A stretch of 64,000 nucleotides of DNA from Trichococcus sp. K1Tr (GTDB lineage: Bacteria > Bacillota > Bacilli > Lactobacillales > Aerococcaceae). Positions 7,293 to 16,835 of this stretch are shown here, piece after piece (the stretch's first letter is position 1; the number at the start of each line of letters is the position of its first letter). The notes under the pieces were generated by a model, which did not search any database, was not told the DNA's origin, and saw only the letters and a list, made by a program, of their open reading frames with translations. The stretch covers positions 1-64,000 of the forward strand of contig NZ_JAQMHR010000006.1 of assembly GCF_028309625.1 (NCBI RefSeq), read 5' to 3'. The position numbers and the translations under genes are program-made.

Positions 7293-8213
7293 CTATTCAG
7301 TAAGCCTCACGTTACGCAAACCAGAGTCAGGATATGTTCCGGCAACACTACTGGCAGCAACATCATATTCAAATGTACCAACGATTACACCTTTTTTGAC
7401 TATTTTTCCATCAATTTCTGTTTTTTCTTCGTAATAACTCTTAACTTTAAATGCAGCAAACCCGACAATCATTAGCTCCTTCTTTCCCTCAACATCCATG
7501 CTATCGACTAATGGTATATAAGCCATTTTGTTTTCTGTAAAGCTTTTACCGGACATAGCACCAGGCTCGGTAAATACTTTCTCGCCGACAAAAATGGGTT
7601 GATCATAACCTTCTGTGACGAGATCCTGAAATAAGGCAGCTCCGCCTTTGTTGAAACTGCTATTTACAAAACTGGTCAATGACCCAAAGTCTAACCCCCC
7701 GAAGTTTCCGTTAGCCCCGTCTCCTCCGCCTTCTTTCAAAGTATATTCCTGTCCAATGTTGAAAGTCTGTTGTACAATCCCTACAGGTATTACACCTGTG
7801 ACACCATCCGCTGGACTAATGGACGCGGTCGCACTGGCCTTTACATTTGCGCTACTCAACCCAATGATTTGTGCAAATGTATAATTTACATTCTTAATTG
7901 CTGATACTTTTACACTATTAGCTTCAGGATCAATTATGGGAATAACATCTTCATATCCATTTGAATCAAAATAATCGTCAGCAGCGCCTCTAGCAATAGT
8001 TTCAGCAATTACATCATCCACACCAGTTAAATCGTACGCACCAGCTAAAGCAGCTGCATCTACTGCATTTTGCAGTTTCGCTTTCTCTACATATACGCTG
8101 CCTACATCAACAACAAAAGCCATAACAGCCAACAGTATCGCAAATATTCCGACAAAAAAAACTAATGCCTGTCCGTGTTCTTCATTCTTTAATTTTCTTA
8201 TTTTCCTCAGCAT
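7293..8213 (-). CDS. TadG-like Flp pilus assembly protein
   Basis: A 306-residue protein. After a short basic leader (MLRKIRKLKNEEHGQ) comes one hydrophobic helix (ALVFFVGIFAILLAVMAFVVDVG) and the conserved continuation DVGSVYVEKAKLQNAVDAAALAGA. This is the signature of the TadG/TadE-like N-terminal domain (pilus assembly TadG-like, PF13400 type), a pseudopilin-like segment. The rest is extracellular and contains no VWA motif, unlike the long TadG of Gram-negatives. That role may be supplied by the separate VWA protein two genes upstream. Start: ATG at 8211-8213 with AAGGAGGG upstream. A longer frame beginning at 8306 overlaps the previous gene and has no ribosome site. It is the last gene of the Tad operon. 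Confidence 0.85.
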   Translation of the reverse strand: MLRKIRKLKNEEHGQALVFFVGIFAILLAVMAFVVDVGSVYVEKAKLQNAVDAAALAGAYDLTGVDDVIAETIARGAADDYFDSNGYEDVIPIIDPEANSVKVSAIKNVNYTFAQIIGLSSANVKASATASISPADGVTGVIPVGIVQQTFNIGQEYTLKEGGGDGANGNFGGLDFGSLTSFVNSSFNKGGAALFQDLVTEGYDQPIFVGEKVFTEPGAMSGKSFTENKMAYIPLVDSMDVEGKKELMIVGFAAFKVKSYYEEKTEIDGKIVKKGVIVGTFEYDVAASSVAGTYPDSGLRNVRLTE

Positions 8214-8277
8214 TGCCTTCCCTCCTTCGTAAAAGGATTTCTCAGTGAGCCATTTATCTTTCATTGATGTCTTTTGC

Positions 8278-8622
8278 CTATTTTCCGACAGAGATTGCGT
8301 CACCAATCCGTAATTTTTCGCTCAATGTGTGCGCATTGCTCTCAATCACATATGTTGATTTCCTAACAATCGGAGAAATTTTTCCTGGTTTCATCGCGGG
8401 CATAATATGGACGACCCTATCATCAGAATCCACAAAGATGACATCTATAGGGAATCTCATGAAAAAACAATGCACACTATTGCATGGCTTTATGATCAGA
8501 CCTGCCTCTTCAGGCAAATCCTTTTTCCCCATCAAGCCCAAGAATCGGCTGCCGAAGCTATCTGCGACCTTGGCATTCTCTAAAATGACCTCATTCGTAT
8601 CTTTCTTCACTAGTTTGCCCAT
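8278..8622 (-). CDS. DUF192 family protein in the Tad operon
   Basis: A 114-residue DUF192 protein. Visible family motifs are SFGSRFLGLMGKKDLP, the CNSVHCFFMRFPIDVIFVD core and the IMPAMKPGKISP segment. The family is a small beta-rich fold of unknown biochemical role found in bacteria and archaea, often beside Tad genes. No signal peptide is seen, so this version is probably cytoplasmic. The start ATG at 8620-8622 follows the stop of the VWA gene by one base (TGATATG), so translation is likely coupled. An earlier in-frame ATG at 8646 lies inside the VWA gene and lacks a ribosome site. Confidence 0.85.
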   Translation of the reverse strand: MGKLVKKDTNEVILENAKVADSFGSRFLGLMGKKDLPEEAGLIIKPCNSVHCFFMRFPIDVIFVDSDDRVVHIMPAMKPGKISPIVRKSTYVIESNAHTLSEKLRIGDAISVGK

Positions 8623-8623
8623 A

Positions 8624-11125
8624 TCACATCTTACCTTCCAGCACATTTTTTGCTTTTTCTTGTTGCTTGAGACTTTTTACTTCTGTTCTGTACACAAATG
8701 TATATCCCCCAGTTTCAAAGGAATCCTGATCAAATATTTCCCTATGTGTCAGAACTTCCCCATCAATTATGAATATACCAGGTGCTTCTGCATTCAATAG
8801 TAGGTGAAATGGTTTGTAGCCTTTTGATAACGATTTATATCCTTCAACCCATTTCATCGCGTTGTTATTTTTTACCACGTCAAGGTTCAGATTGTATTTG
8901 TATCGGGTTTCCACGATGCTTACCTCGGCATTTTTATCATGTCCTCCAAAAGAAATAGTTATTTTTGAGGAATTCCTCGGCAACTGGAACTTCATCATAG
9001 AATCAATGGAGCCTTTTTTGTTGTACTCCAAGTATCCCAAGTTGTTCAGTTTCTTGTTGACTAAGACGAAATACAGCAACCGGCCAATCGCAATAAACGC
9101 AATCATTAGCACGGCAATCAGGATTATGATACTCTGATTATTTTGGAATGTGTCTTTTAAGTTTATCAGCAATAGGTTTGTTCCGGATACGACAGAAATA
9201 GTAGCCTTCATATCTGTCGTAACCGCTGTCAAAGGGTCCAGAGCTGCTAAACTTAACTGAACATTATGATCATCCAAATTCATACCATCGGAAAGTTTCA
9301 CTTCAACAACACCGTCCAGTATTTCACCTGATTCCAACAAAATTGGGGTTGATTGGACAGTACCAATTGCAGGGTCGACTTCGACTGTTATCGTTTCACG
9401 CCTACCGGAATAACTTTCCAAATGAATTGGGACGCTGATATCTCCCCCGGCTTTTCCAATCAAATCAGCCTTCGGAATTGCACCCACGACCTCTCCCGAA
9501 GAGACGACCTTGTAATCTCCCAAATCCTCTTCCAACCGGAACATGTCGCCTTGATAAACTCCTTGCACAACCAACGACGCCGAAAATTCACCTTCTTGGT
9601 CAAATGGCATAATCGCTGAATAGATTCCATCTCCACTAGCTACGTCTCCGCTTGCTTCATCCGGATTGTCCGTTAACACTTGTATTTCTTGTCTGCCATC
9701 AGCATAGTCTTTCACCAAATTGAAACTGGTGATTTCTATACCTTGTTGACTGCTGACCACATTCTCACGCATTTCGAGATATCCAGTGATCTTTTTACTT
9801 TCCGATAGCTTATAGGTACTGTTACCCTTTTCGTACTCATCTGTTCTCAAAGCAGGCAATTCTTGTACTTTTATATTGGTCAAGCTTTTCGTAACCAAAA
9901 TATCCCCATCTTTGACGATCGTTTCCAAAGAATATGCCCCTTGTTGATCTACTTCATCATATGTGCCCACATAATAACCATCCTTTAAGGCTAACTGGAT
10001 ATTGTTCGTTTCAGGAATGCCGTTTTTTGATACCAAGACCTCAATCGTCATATCAGGGGACAACTCCCCTAGTACAGCAACCGATACTGTCAGTGGTTCG
10101 TTTACGGGATGTTGCATGTTTGTCTGAGGTTCTACCATCCAGGATTTGAAGAAAAGATCTTTATCGCCGAACAGTTGCACGTTTCCAGTCCCGTTCACGA
10201 TTAATTGCCATTCGCCAGCCAGTTCCTTCTCATCCTGATTCAATGTGATGATGGAATAATTATCGTTCTTTTGCACCCCTAAATTTTGCGGTGCCGTTTG
10301 CCCATCTGACGATATGACAGACACATTCGACCCGGCATTTTCATTTACCAAAACCATCGTCACTTGGGAAGTATAGGGATCGACAGAAAAGGGAATGGCG
10401 TGCTCTCCCTGAATGTCCAAGCTTTCGTTGAAGAATGGCTGACGATTCTTCAGAGTTCGAAGAACCTCAAAAAAGTTGGTTGCAATCGCACTGGGATTTT
10501 CAATGAATTTCGCTTCACCACGGGAATCGGCTGCAATTCGTTCTAGAATACTCTGATCGGAATTTCCGAATCCTAAGGTATAAATCGGGTAATCCTTCAA
10601 TCCGATATTTGCCGTCGTTGACCAAATACTTTCCATATAGCCTGACATGAAATCCGGATTATCCCTTTGAACCGGGTCTGGATCGGGCACCCCATCTGTC
10701 AGAAAGATGATTACTTTTCGGACATCTTGCTCAGCAAAACTGTCAAGTTGATACTCTGCGGCTTGTAAAGCTTTTAAATAATCCGTATCCCCTGACGCCG
10801 TTATCGCAGGGGCAAGTGTAGCTTTCAAATTTGCTTTGTTTTCCATGCTTGCCACCAGTTGCATAGGGATTGCTTCCACTGCATCAGTAGAAAACATGAC
10901 GACACCAAAATAGTCATCAGAGCTCAACAGATCAATAAAGATTTCTGCTGCTGTCTTTCTCAAGTTATTCGGGTCCGTATCGGCCATACTCCCAGAGGTG
11001 TCAATCACCAGAGAAACAGCAATTTTTTCCGAAGTAGTCGTTTCTTCCGCGAATACAGAGGATACATTTTTGAAAAAAAACAGGACGAAGAGCAAACAGA
11101 ATACGAATGTTTTCTTAATGGACAT
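8624..11125 (-). CDS. Membrane-anchored VWA-domain protein of the Tad locus
   Basis: An 833-residue protein. Residues 1-26 form a signal peptide (hydrophobic core, then SVFAEE). A von Willebrand A domain follows, with a complete MIDAS start DTSGS at 42-46 and FLTDGVPD further on. Middle regions are beta-rich and look Ig-like (about 250-640). A single transmembrane helix lies near 665-690 (SIIILIAVLMIAFIAIG), and a tail of about 140 residues is predicted to be cytoplasmic. The layout suggests an extracytoplasmic metal-dependent adhesion or assembly domain linked to an inside signalling or docking domain. TadG of Gram-negatives carries its VWA in the pseudopilin itself; here the two are separate. 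It has a good AAAGGAG site before ATG and is coupled to the DUF192 gene downstream. Exact function is inferred. Confidence 0.85.
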   Translation of the reverse strand: MSIKKTFVFCLLFVLFFFKNVSSVFAEETTTSEKIAVSLVIDTSGSMADTDPNNLRKTAAEIFIDLLSSDDYFGVVMFSTDAVEAIPMQLVASMENKANLKATLAPAITASGDTDYLKALQAAEYQLDSFAEQDVRKVIIFLTDGVPDPDPVQRDNPDFMSGYMESIWSTTANIGLKDYPIYTLGFGNSDQSILERIAADSRGEAKFIENPSAIATNFFEVLRTLKNRQPFFNESLDIQGEHAIPFSVDPYTSQVTMVLVNENAGSNVSVISSDGQTAPQNLGVQKNDNYSIITLNQDEKELAGEWQLIVNGTGNVQLFGDKDLFFKSWMVEPQTNMQHPVNEPLTVSVAVLGELSPDMTIEVLVSKNGIPETNNIQLALKDGYYVGTYDEVDQQGAYSLETIVKDGDILVTKSLTNIKVQELPALRTDEYEKGNSTYKLSESKKITGYLEMRENVVSSQQGIEITSFNLVKDYADGRQEIQVLTDNPDEASGDVASGDGIYSAIMPFDQEGEFSASLVVQGVYQGDMFRLEEDLGDYKVVSSGEVVGAIPKADLIGKAGGDISVPIHLESYSGRRETITVEVDPAIGTVQSTPILLESGEILDGVVEVKLSDGMNLDDHNVQLSLAALDPLTAVTTDMKATISVVSGTNLLLINLKDTFQNNQSIIILIAVLMIAFIAIGRLLYFVLVNKKLNNLGYLEYNKKGSIDSMMKFQLPRNSSKITISFGGHDKNAEVSIVETRYKYNLNLDVVKNNNAMKWVEGYKSLSKGYKPFHLLLNAEAPGIFIIDGEVLTHREIFDQDSFETGGYTFVYRTEVKSLKQQEKAKNVLEGKM

Positions 11126-11150
11126 GCTGAGCGTCTCCTTTCTGCTGTTT

Positions 11151-12068
11151 TCACTTCAAAAAGTTCTCCATTATACTGATGATGGATGGACCAATAGCCA
11201 CTATCAACATCGCAGGCAATAAACAGAGTGTCATGGGAATCGTCATTTTTACTGGAATTTTTGCAGCTTGTGTTTCTAACCGCTGGCGTTTTGCGATACG
11301 AATTGTTTCCGCCTGAATGCGAAGGACGTTCCCGATGTTTGAACCAAGTTCCTCAGCTTGAATAATCGACGTGACGAACGTGGCCAAATCTTCAACCTGT
11401 GTGCGTTTCACCAAATCACGAAATGCCTCTGAGCGGTCTCGCCCTTTATTCATCTCGTTCATAGTGAATAATAGTTCATCACTTAACGGTCCTTTCAATT
11501 TGCTGGTGGTGCGATAAATGGACATATCAAAAGACAAGCCGGCTTCAACTGTTACATGCAGCAAATCCAAGAAGCTTGGCAGAGCATGCTGAATTTGTTG
11601 TCTCCGCTCTTCTGACTTTGATTTCAAGACCGAATACGGGAATAAGAAACCAATTAGCACAGCCAAAAACAGGAACGCGGAATTGATCGGACTTCCAAAT
11701 CTTCTGGATATCACGAAATTCATCAGAACCAACAGACTTGCCAGAAGAAATTGAATTGCAAGGATATTGTAGTATTTCATTTTATCCAATAAACCGGCAC
11801 TGGCGAGCAATGCATTGTACTTGTCACGAATTGAGGAAGGGGCAATTCCCCCCAAATTTATTACTATTTTTTCATATGCTGGATTGATGACTCGCTGTGC
11901 GAAAGGCTCATGCATCTCATCAGAAAGAACCTCCCGCGTATCGGTAATGACTTTCACATTATCCAAGCGTTCTTTTACTAACGCTTTTGGTGCCAGTAAT
12001 AGTTCATAGATTACGTAGAAAATTCCCATGCTGGTGAGAAAAACAGAACCGTAAACCAGAATTTCCAT
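11151..12068 (-). CDS. tadC: TadC-like inner-membrane platform protein (T2SS F family)
   Basis: A 305-residue type II secretion F-domain protein with hydrophobic segments at the N-terminus, mid-protein (LLVLMNFVI, AVLIGFLFPYSV) and C-terminus (TLCLLPAMLIVAIGPSII). The conserved cytoplasmic stretch LDLLHVTVEAGLSFDMSI and the helix ending in IIQAEELGSNIGNVLR are typical of TadC. With TadB it would form the membrane platform that couples the CpaF motor to pilin polymerisation. AAAAGGGGAG lies before the ATG, and 13 bases separate it from tadB. Confidence 0.92.
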   Translation of the reverse strand: MEILVYGSVFLTSMGIFYVIYELLLAPKALVKERLDNVKVITDTREVLSDEMHEPFAQRVINPAYEKIVINLGGIAPSSIRDKYNALLASAGLLDKMKYYNILAIQFLLASLLVLMNFVISRRFGSPINSAFLFLAVLIGFLFPYSVLKSKSEERRQQIQHALPSFLDLLHVTVEAGLSFDMSIYRTTSKLKGPLSDELLFTMNEMNKGRDRSEAFRDLVKRTQVEDLATFVTSIIQAEELGSNIGNVLRIQAETIRIAKRQRLETQAAKIPVKMTIPMTLCLLPAMLIVAIGPSIISIMENFLK

Positions 12069-12081
12069 TTGTATCTCCCCT

Positions 12082-13044
12082 TTATATTTTTATGTTTACG
12101 ATTTTGATCAATGCGAAAACACCGATGACCATTAATACTGCTGCTGCGATCGCCATCATCATTCCAATTGGATTCGTGATGAAAGCAACCGCTTGATCTG
12201 GACTCGCTTTATAGATCAATAACGCTATAGCGAATGGCATGATACCAACTACCCAAGCGGACATGCGGTTCTGCGCGGTAAGCGTTCTGATTTCCCCTCT
12301 TAATTTGACGCGCTCACGGATTGTTTCCGAAATCGTGTCCAAAATTTCCGCTAAATCGCCTCCGACATTCATTTGGATCAAAAGGGTGGTGATAAACATA
12401 TCCAGATCTTCGTCATCTGTCCGTTTAGAAAAGTCCAACAAAGCCTCTTCCATTGGCTTGCCATATGCATTTTCGCGCAAAACTTTTCCGAATTCATCAG
12501 CGATAGGGGCTTCCATTTCTTTCGTAATGACCGCCATCGCCTGCGAAAAACTGTAACCTGCCCGCAAGCCATTAGCGAGAAGCCCTAAAGATTGCGGCAA
12601 TTGCGAATTCAACTTGCGTACTCTTTTTTTTCTGACTATTTCCAAAATCATGTCCGGAACTTTATAGCCTAGAGGGAAGCCGATAAACAAAAATAACAGA
12701 TTGCCGGAAAACAGATAGAGCAACGTGCCTGTTACCAAGCCTGCCCCAAGGGAAATTTTTACAAATTCGAGCGGCTTCATCTTGATGTAAGCTTGAAGCA
12801 ATTTGGACTGTACATTCAAAAAGTATTTTGATTTCTCAGTATCTTTATTGAATTTGTTTAACAATCCGGAAAGCTTATTCCCTTTTTCAGCCTCGACTTC
12901 CTCATTCGAATCTGTCACATCAGCTTGCCTGGTTTGTGACAGTCTTTCCTTTACAGAATGTCTATGTTCAAAGAAAATCAAGTAAATGCCATACACGGCG
13001 GACAGAACCGTAATGAAAACGGAAATCAACATAATCGGCAGCAT
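12082..13044 (-). CDS. tadB: TadB-like inner-membrane platform protein (T2SS F family)
   Basis: A 320-residue T2SSF-domain protein. It has an N-terminal membrane helix (MLISVFITVLSAVYGIYLI), a central hydrophobic pair, and the conserved PQSLGLLANGLRAGYSFSQA and LLIQMNVGGDLAEILDTI segments that define TadB. The C-terminal helices complete the platform. The start chosen is the ATG at 13042-13044 with AAAGGGG upstream. It lies one base after the cpaF stop (TGATATG), again suggesting translational coupling. A longer frame to 13110 runs inside cpaF without a ribosome site. Confidence 0.93.
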   Translation of the reverse strand: MLPIMLISVFITVLSAVYGIYLIFFEHRHSVKERLSQTRQADVTDSNEEVEAEKGNKLSGLLNKFNKDTEKSKYFLNVQSKLLQAYIKMKPLEFVKISLGAGLVTGTLLYLFSGNLLFLFIGFPLGYKVPDMILEIVRKKRVRKLNSQLPQSLGLLANGLRAGYSFSQAMAVITKEMEAPIADEFGKVLRENAYGKPMEEALLDFSKRTDDEDLDMFITTLLIQMNVGGDLAEILDTISETIRERVKLRGEIRTLTAQNRMSAWVVGIMPFAIALLIYKASPDQAVAFITNPIGMMMAIAAAVLMVIGVFALIKIVNIKI

Positions 13045-13045
13045 A

Positions 13046-14443
13046 TCAATTCCCCTTTCTAAACATGTCCGAGCGGAAATTCGATGGCTTGAAAAGGCTT
13101 GCTGATACATTCTCGCCGTGAGCTTTCAATTTCGGCAAAAAGCTTGGTGTTACACCTGTTGCTTGGTGTCTTCCTCTGACTTTTCCCTTCTCATCGATTC
13201 CTTCTTGATTGAAGATAAAGATGTCCTGTAAGGTAACAGTATCTCCCTCCATACCGACAATTTCACTGACCTTCGATATTTTGCGGCTCCCATCCAACAT
13301 TCTTTCGATTTGGACAACCAAATTTATGGCTGAAGATACTTGTTCCCGAATAGCGCGGGATGGCAATTCGATTCCAGACATCATGACCATTGTCTCCAAC
13401 CTCGACAAGCTGTCGCGAGGTGTGTTGGCGTGAACTGTCGTCAACGACCCATCATGCCCCGTATTCATTGCCTGCAACATATCCAAAGCTTCCCCACCAC
13501 GAACTTCACCAACAATAATGCGGTCCGGGCGCATACGCAATGAGTTGACCACTAAATCCCTAATGGTTATTTTTCCTTTTCCTTCGATATTGGCAGGCCT
13601 TGATTCCAACGTCACTACATGCGGTTGCTGCAACTGTACTTCCGCAGCATCTTCGATGGTGATAATCCGTTCATCATCAGGGATATAACCGGATAGGATG
13701 TTCAACAATGTGGTTTTCCCGCTTCCGGTTCCTCCAGAAACCAATACATTTGTGCGCCCTCTTACGCAGTGACGCAAAAATTGGGCAAGGTCAGAACTCA
13801 GTGTTCCGAAAGAGATCAAGTCATCAGCGGTGAAAGGATCTTTCGCAAATTTTCGGATCGTTATGGACGGCCCTTTCACTGCCAGTGGTGGGATAATGAC
13901 ATTGACACGTGATCCGTCCGGCAAGCGTGCATCGACTAATGGAGAACTCTCATCAACACGTCTGCCTAACGGCGAAATGATTCTGTCAATGATGTGCATG
14001 ACATGCTTGTCGTCACGAAATTCGTTATCCGTCTGCTGAATTTTCCCTTCTCGTTCTACGAATATTTTTTTTGGGCCATTTACCATTACTTCCGTAACTG
14101 TTACGTCATTCAGCAAATCCGTAATCGGACCATAATGGTAAATTTCATTCATTACGGTCATATTCACGCGCCTTTTATCCGCAAAGGAAAGATGCCGTTT
14201 TTGTTCAAAAATGATGGTATTAATCACGTCATTTATCTTCTCTTGCGTTCTCTTATGTTGTGCAGAGAGGTCGTCCCCTGCTTTTGATTCGGGAATTTGA
14301 TCAATGACGATCTGCAAAACCTCATAGGACAATTCGTCCAAATCACTGCGCCTTTTGGCAATAACATTCTGCCCCTCCAGATTTCCACCCATTTCCTTGT
14401 TTTCAGAGGAGCCGAAATTTCCATATGCCTCGATATTCATCAT
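13046..14443 (-). CDS. cpaF: CpaF/TadA family pilus-assembly ATPase
   Basis: A 465-residue secretion ATPase. The N-terminal domain (to about 200) ends in the conserved run GRRVDESSPLVDARLPDGSR. Walker A is GGTGSGKTT at 237-245, followed by the Asp box (ITIEDAAEVQ) and the Walker B/His region RPDRIIVGEVRGGEAL to TTVHAN at 306-340. It hydrolyses ATP in a hexamer to drive Flp pilus extension, and in some species retraction. The GAGGGTG ribosome site precedes ATG-ATG. It lies between cpaE and tadB in a tightly packed operon. Confidence 0.96.
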   Translation of the reverse strand: MMNIEAYGNFGSSENKEMGGNLEGQNVIAKRRSDLDELSYEVLQIVIDQIPESKAGDDLSAQHKRTQEKINDVINTIIFEQKRHLSFADKRRVNMTVMNEIYHYGPITDLLNDVTVTEVMVNGPKKIFVEREGKIQQTDNEFRDDKHVMHIIDRIISPLGRRVDESSPLVDARLPDGSRVNVIIPPLAVKGPSITIRKFAKDPFTADDLISFGTLSSDLAQFLRHCVRGRTNVLVSGGTGSGKTTLLNILSGYIPDDERIITIEDAAEVQLQQPHVVTLESRPANIEGKGKITIRDLVVNSLRMRPDRIIVGEVRGGEALDMLQAMNTGHDGSLTTVHANTPRDSLSRLETMVMMSGIELPSRAIREQVSSAINLVVQIERMLDGSRKISKVSEIVGMEGDTVTLQDIFIFNQEGIDEKGKVRGRHQATGVTPSFLPKLKAHGENVSASLFKPSNFRSDMFRKGN

Positions 14444-14481
14444 TTTTTCACCCTCTTTTGATAGGTTGCTTTATTTGATCT

Positions 14482-15651
14482 TTAGGCTTTTAATGGTTCA
14501 TCTTGTACAATCCTAAGGCAGAGTTTCTCAATATTCTTTGAAACTACATTTTTTGGATACTCCGATACCAAGGGGATTCCTCTATTTAAAGAAGACAGAA
14601 CTTTTTGATAATCAAATCCGATTGCAGCGTCCACCTTTTTGTTCAGCGTGAGCTCGATGTCTTTCTGCTTGATGTCTCCCCGGATCTGCTCTTTGTTCAA
14701 GATGATTTTTACTTTTGATTGCGGGAAATTCAAATCCATCAGGGTAGCCAACAAGGCCTTCACGTTCCTTACGGAAGAAATTTCCGGTGTGGTAACAACC
14801 AAAAGTGTATCTGCCAAAGCCAAAGCAGGCATCACCTTGTCCACGAAACGGGCAGGCATATCGACGACGATGTAGTCGAATGATTCCCGCAATGATTCCA
14901 GAATGATACGGATGTGTTCCGCATTCATGTAATCGTTCATTTGTTGCTGCAAGTTTGCCGGCAATACTTTAATTCCTGATTCATGTGGCATCAGATAACT
15001 TTCGATCAGATCGCTGTCGATATTGCGAATATCATCAACTACGTCAGAAATAGTGAATTTTGGATACAGATTCAAGGCCAATGCGGCATTCCCAAAATCG
15101 AGATCCAAATCGAGCAAAACTACCCGAGCATCTTGTTTCTTCGCCAGGGAAGCTGCTAAGTTTATGGAAACAAAAGTCTTTCCTACGCCGCCTTTGGTAC
15201 TGAATACGGTATACACTTGGCCAAGATCTCTTTTCCGAACTTTCTTGTTTACACTGTTGTTTTGTAGAGCCGCTTTCCTTTCGCTCAGTTGATGGATGCG
15301 ATAGATAGCACCTGCCACTTTTTCAGGCTCCAACGGTTTCACGAGCACATCCTTGGCCCCTGAAAAAAGGGCATTATGCATGGTTTCTTCCAGCAATTCA
15401 CTTTCCAGCATAATAATTCCGAGTTCAGGATGAATGGCAGAAATTCTTTCCGCAAAAGCATATCCTTCTCCGTTCACTCCGGCTCCTAGGAGCATAATTT
15501 CAGCTGAAGCTCTTTCCAAACTATCCCATGCTGCTTCTTCATCGGTATAATCCCCAATCACATTGACGTAATCGATATTTTTTAATATTCCCATGATGTT
15601 CTGACGATCAAACTCTGTATCAGCCAACAGCATTAGTTTCATTTTGTTCAT
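14482..15651 (-). CDS. CpaE/TadZ-like AAA (MinD/ParA-type) ATPase with pseudo-receiver
   Basis: A 389-residue protein with an N-terminal response-regulator-like domain (about 1-120) and a ParA/MinD-type ATPase. The deviant Walker A KGGVGKT lies near residue 153, followed by LLDLDLDFGNAA. The receiver domain keeps the VLVKPLEP lysine but has LLGAG where the phospho-accepting aspartate is expected. It is therefore an atypical receiver, as in TadZ. The family localises the Tad machine at a cell pole or focus. Of two nearby starts I prefer the ATG at 15651, spaced seven bases from GGTG; the alternative is 15657. Confidence 0.9.
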   Translation of the reverse strand: MNKMKLMLLADTEFDRQNIMGILKNIDYVNVIGDYTDEEAAWDSLERASAEIMLLGAGVNGEGYAFAERISAIHPELGIIMLESELLEETMHNALFSGAKDVLVKPLEPEKVAGAIYRIHQLSERKAALQNNSVNKKVRKRDLGQVYTVFSTKGGVGKTFVSINLAASLAKKQDARVVLLDLDLDFGNAALALNLYPKFTISDVVDDIRNIDSDLIESYLMPHESGIKVLPANLQQQMNDYMNAEHIRIILESLRESFDYIVVDMPARFVDKVMPALALADTLLVVTTPEISSVRNVKALLATLMDLNFPQSKVKIILNKEQIRGDIKQKDIELTLNKKVDAAIGFDYQKVLSSLNRGIPLVSEYPKNVVSKNIEKLCLRIVQDEPLKA

Positions 15652-15683
15652 TTTCATTCACCGCACTTTCCCTGAATTCATGT

Positions 15684-16349
15684 TCACTCCACTATATTCG
15701 TGTCCACTGGATTTCGTAATGTAAAGTAAAGACTACCATTAAGCGATGCGTTGGCAATGACGTCTGCTTGTCCAGGCGAAACCAGAATGGTTATCGATGT
15801 GGGTACCCCTGTCTGCTCTCCTTCTGCTCCAACTGCATAGGGACCTTTTTCCAAAACTTCTATATTCTGGATCTTTTCGACTACTGGTAAATCTTCAGCA
15901 GAAGGATAGCGTGCCAAAATGTCAATTTTATCTCCTGGCATGATATACCCTCCGATGCTGTCCACTTCTGTGGTCGGGACCGTGATTGCCCGCATATTTT
16001 CCGGCACCCGATAAGCTAATGGTCCAACTCCAGTATCCAAAACAATACGTTCACTCAATATTTGTTCCCCCACCACCAAGTCAGTTGTCGTTGTTCCACC
16101 GACAACCTCATCAATGGAAGTCAGTGCATCCGGATGAACCGCATCTTCTGCGATTTCTTTTGTTTCCAGCATATCAGCGGTAACTTTGACGTGTCCCGGT
16201 ATTGTGGTAATAGCTACAACAACCGTTTCTGTTTTCACTTTGTTTGCTTCACTCGCTGCTGCCACTTTATTGAGATAAACATAAACCAATCCTGTTGTGA
16301 ATAAAGCCAAAAAAGCTGTTATGATCCATACTCTTTTTTTATTCTTCAT
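15684..16349 (-). CDS. cpaB: CpaB/RcpC-like Flp pilus assembly protein (SAF domain)
   Basis: A 221-residue protein with one N-terminal membrane anchor (VWIITAFLALFTTGLVYVYL) and an extracytoplasmic SAF domain beginning ITTIPGHVKVTADML. A RcpC/CpaB-type beta domain follows (GGYIMPGDKIDILARYPS). In Gram-negatives CpaB works at the outer-membrane secretin. No secretin is expected or seen here, so the Gram-positive form probably acts in the cell wall. AGGGGTG precedes ATG. Confidence 0.9.
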   Translation of the reverse strand: MKNKKRVWIITAFLALFTTGLVYVYLNKVAAASEANKVKTETVVVAITTIPGHVKVTADMLETKEIAEDAVHPDALTSIDEVVGGTTTTDLVVGEQILSERIVLDTGVGPLAYRVPENMRAITVPTTEVDSIGGYIMPGDKIDILARYPSAEDLPVVEKIQNIEVLEKGPYAVGAEGEQTGVPTSITILVSPGQADVIANASLNGSLYFTLRNPVDTNIVE

Positions 16350-16424
16350 TTTCTGTTCACCCCTAGCAAATTTAATGATTGAGTTAAAAAAAGTTATGTA
16401 ATATTTTCTTAATCTCCATCCTTA

Positions 16425-16817
16425 TCACTCAATCCTCATGATAACCTTTGATTCTATTTGCAGCGGATTCGGTAATCCAGGGATAAAACTGGGTGTATAA
16501 TCATAAATTACCGTCACCGACAACGAATCACTTGAAAGCACTGTAGCATCCGCCGAATAGCCTGAAGATTTCCCGATGTTAGCCATGTATGTCGCGACAT
16601 TACTTTCTGCAGCTGCGACATAATCAGCCCCCTTAGGCAGTATTACACTTGATCTGGCGCCTTCTCTTGCAGCCTGTGTGGCCGTTATTTTGGCATTCAG
16701 AATCATCCCAGTTTCAGCCATGCCGAGTAACAAAAGTAATAAAAAAGGCAACACAAAGATAAATTCCACCATCCCCTGCCCCTTTTCGCTACTTCGCAGT
16801 TCCACTATTTTATTCAA
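16425..16817 (-). CDS. TadE-like pseudopilin
   Basis: About 130 residues with the TadE pattern: basic leader, EKGQGMVEF processing region (cleavage expected before QGMVEF, with the +5 Glu kept), hydrophobic helix (FVLPFLLLLLLGMAETGMIL), and the conserved ITATQAAREGARSSVI. It is a substrate of the prepilin peptidase encoded next door and a minor component or initiator of the pilus. The start is uncertain. TTG at 16815-16817 has GAGGGTG at good spacing; GTG at 16826 is three codons longer and overlaps that site. Confidence 0.9.
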   Translation of the reverse strand: MNKIVELRSSEKGQGMVEFIFVLPFLLLLLLGMAETGMILNAKITATQAAREGARSSVILPKGADYVAAAESNVATYMANIGKSSGYSADATVLSSDSLSVTVIYDYTPSFIPGLPNPLQIESKVIMRIE

Positions 16818-16835
16818 GAACTTCACCCTCTTCTT

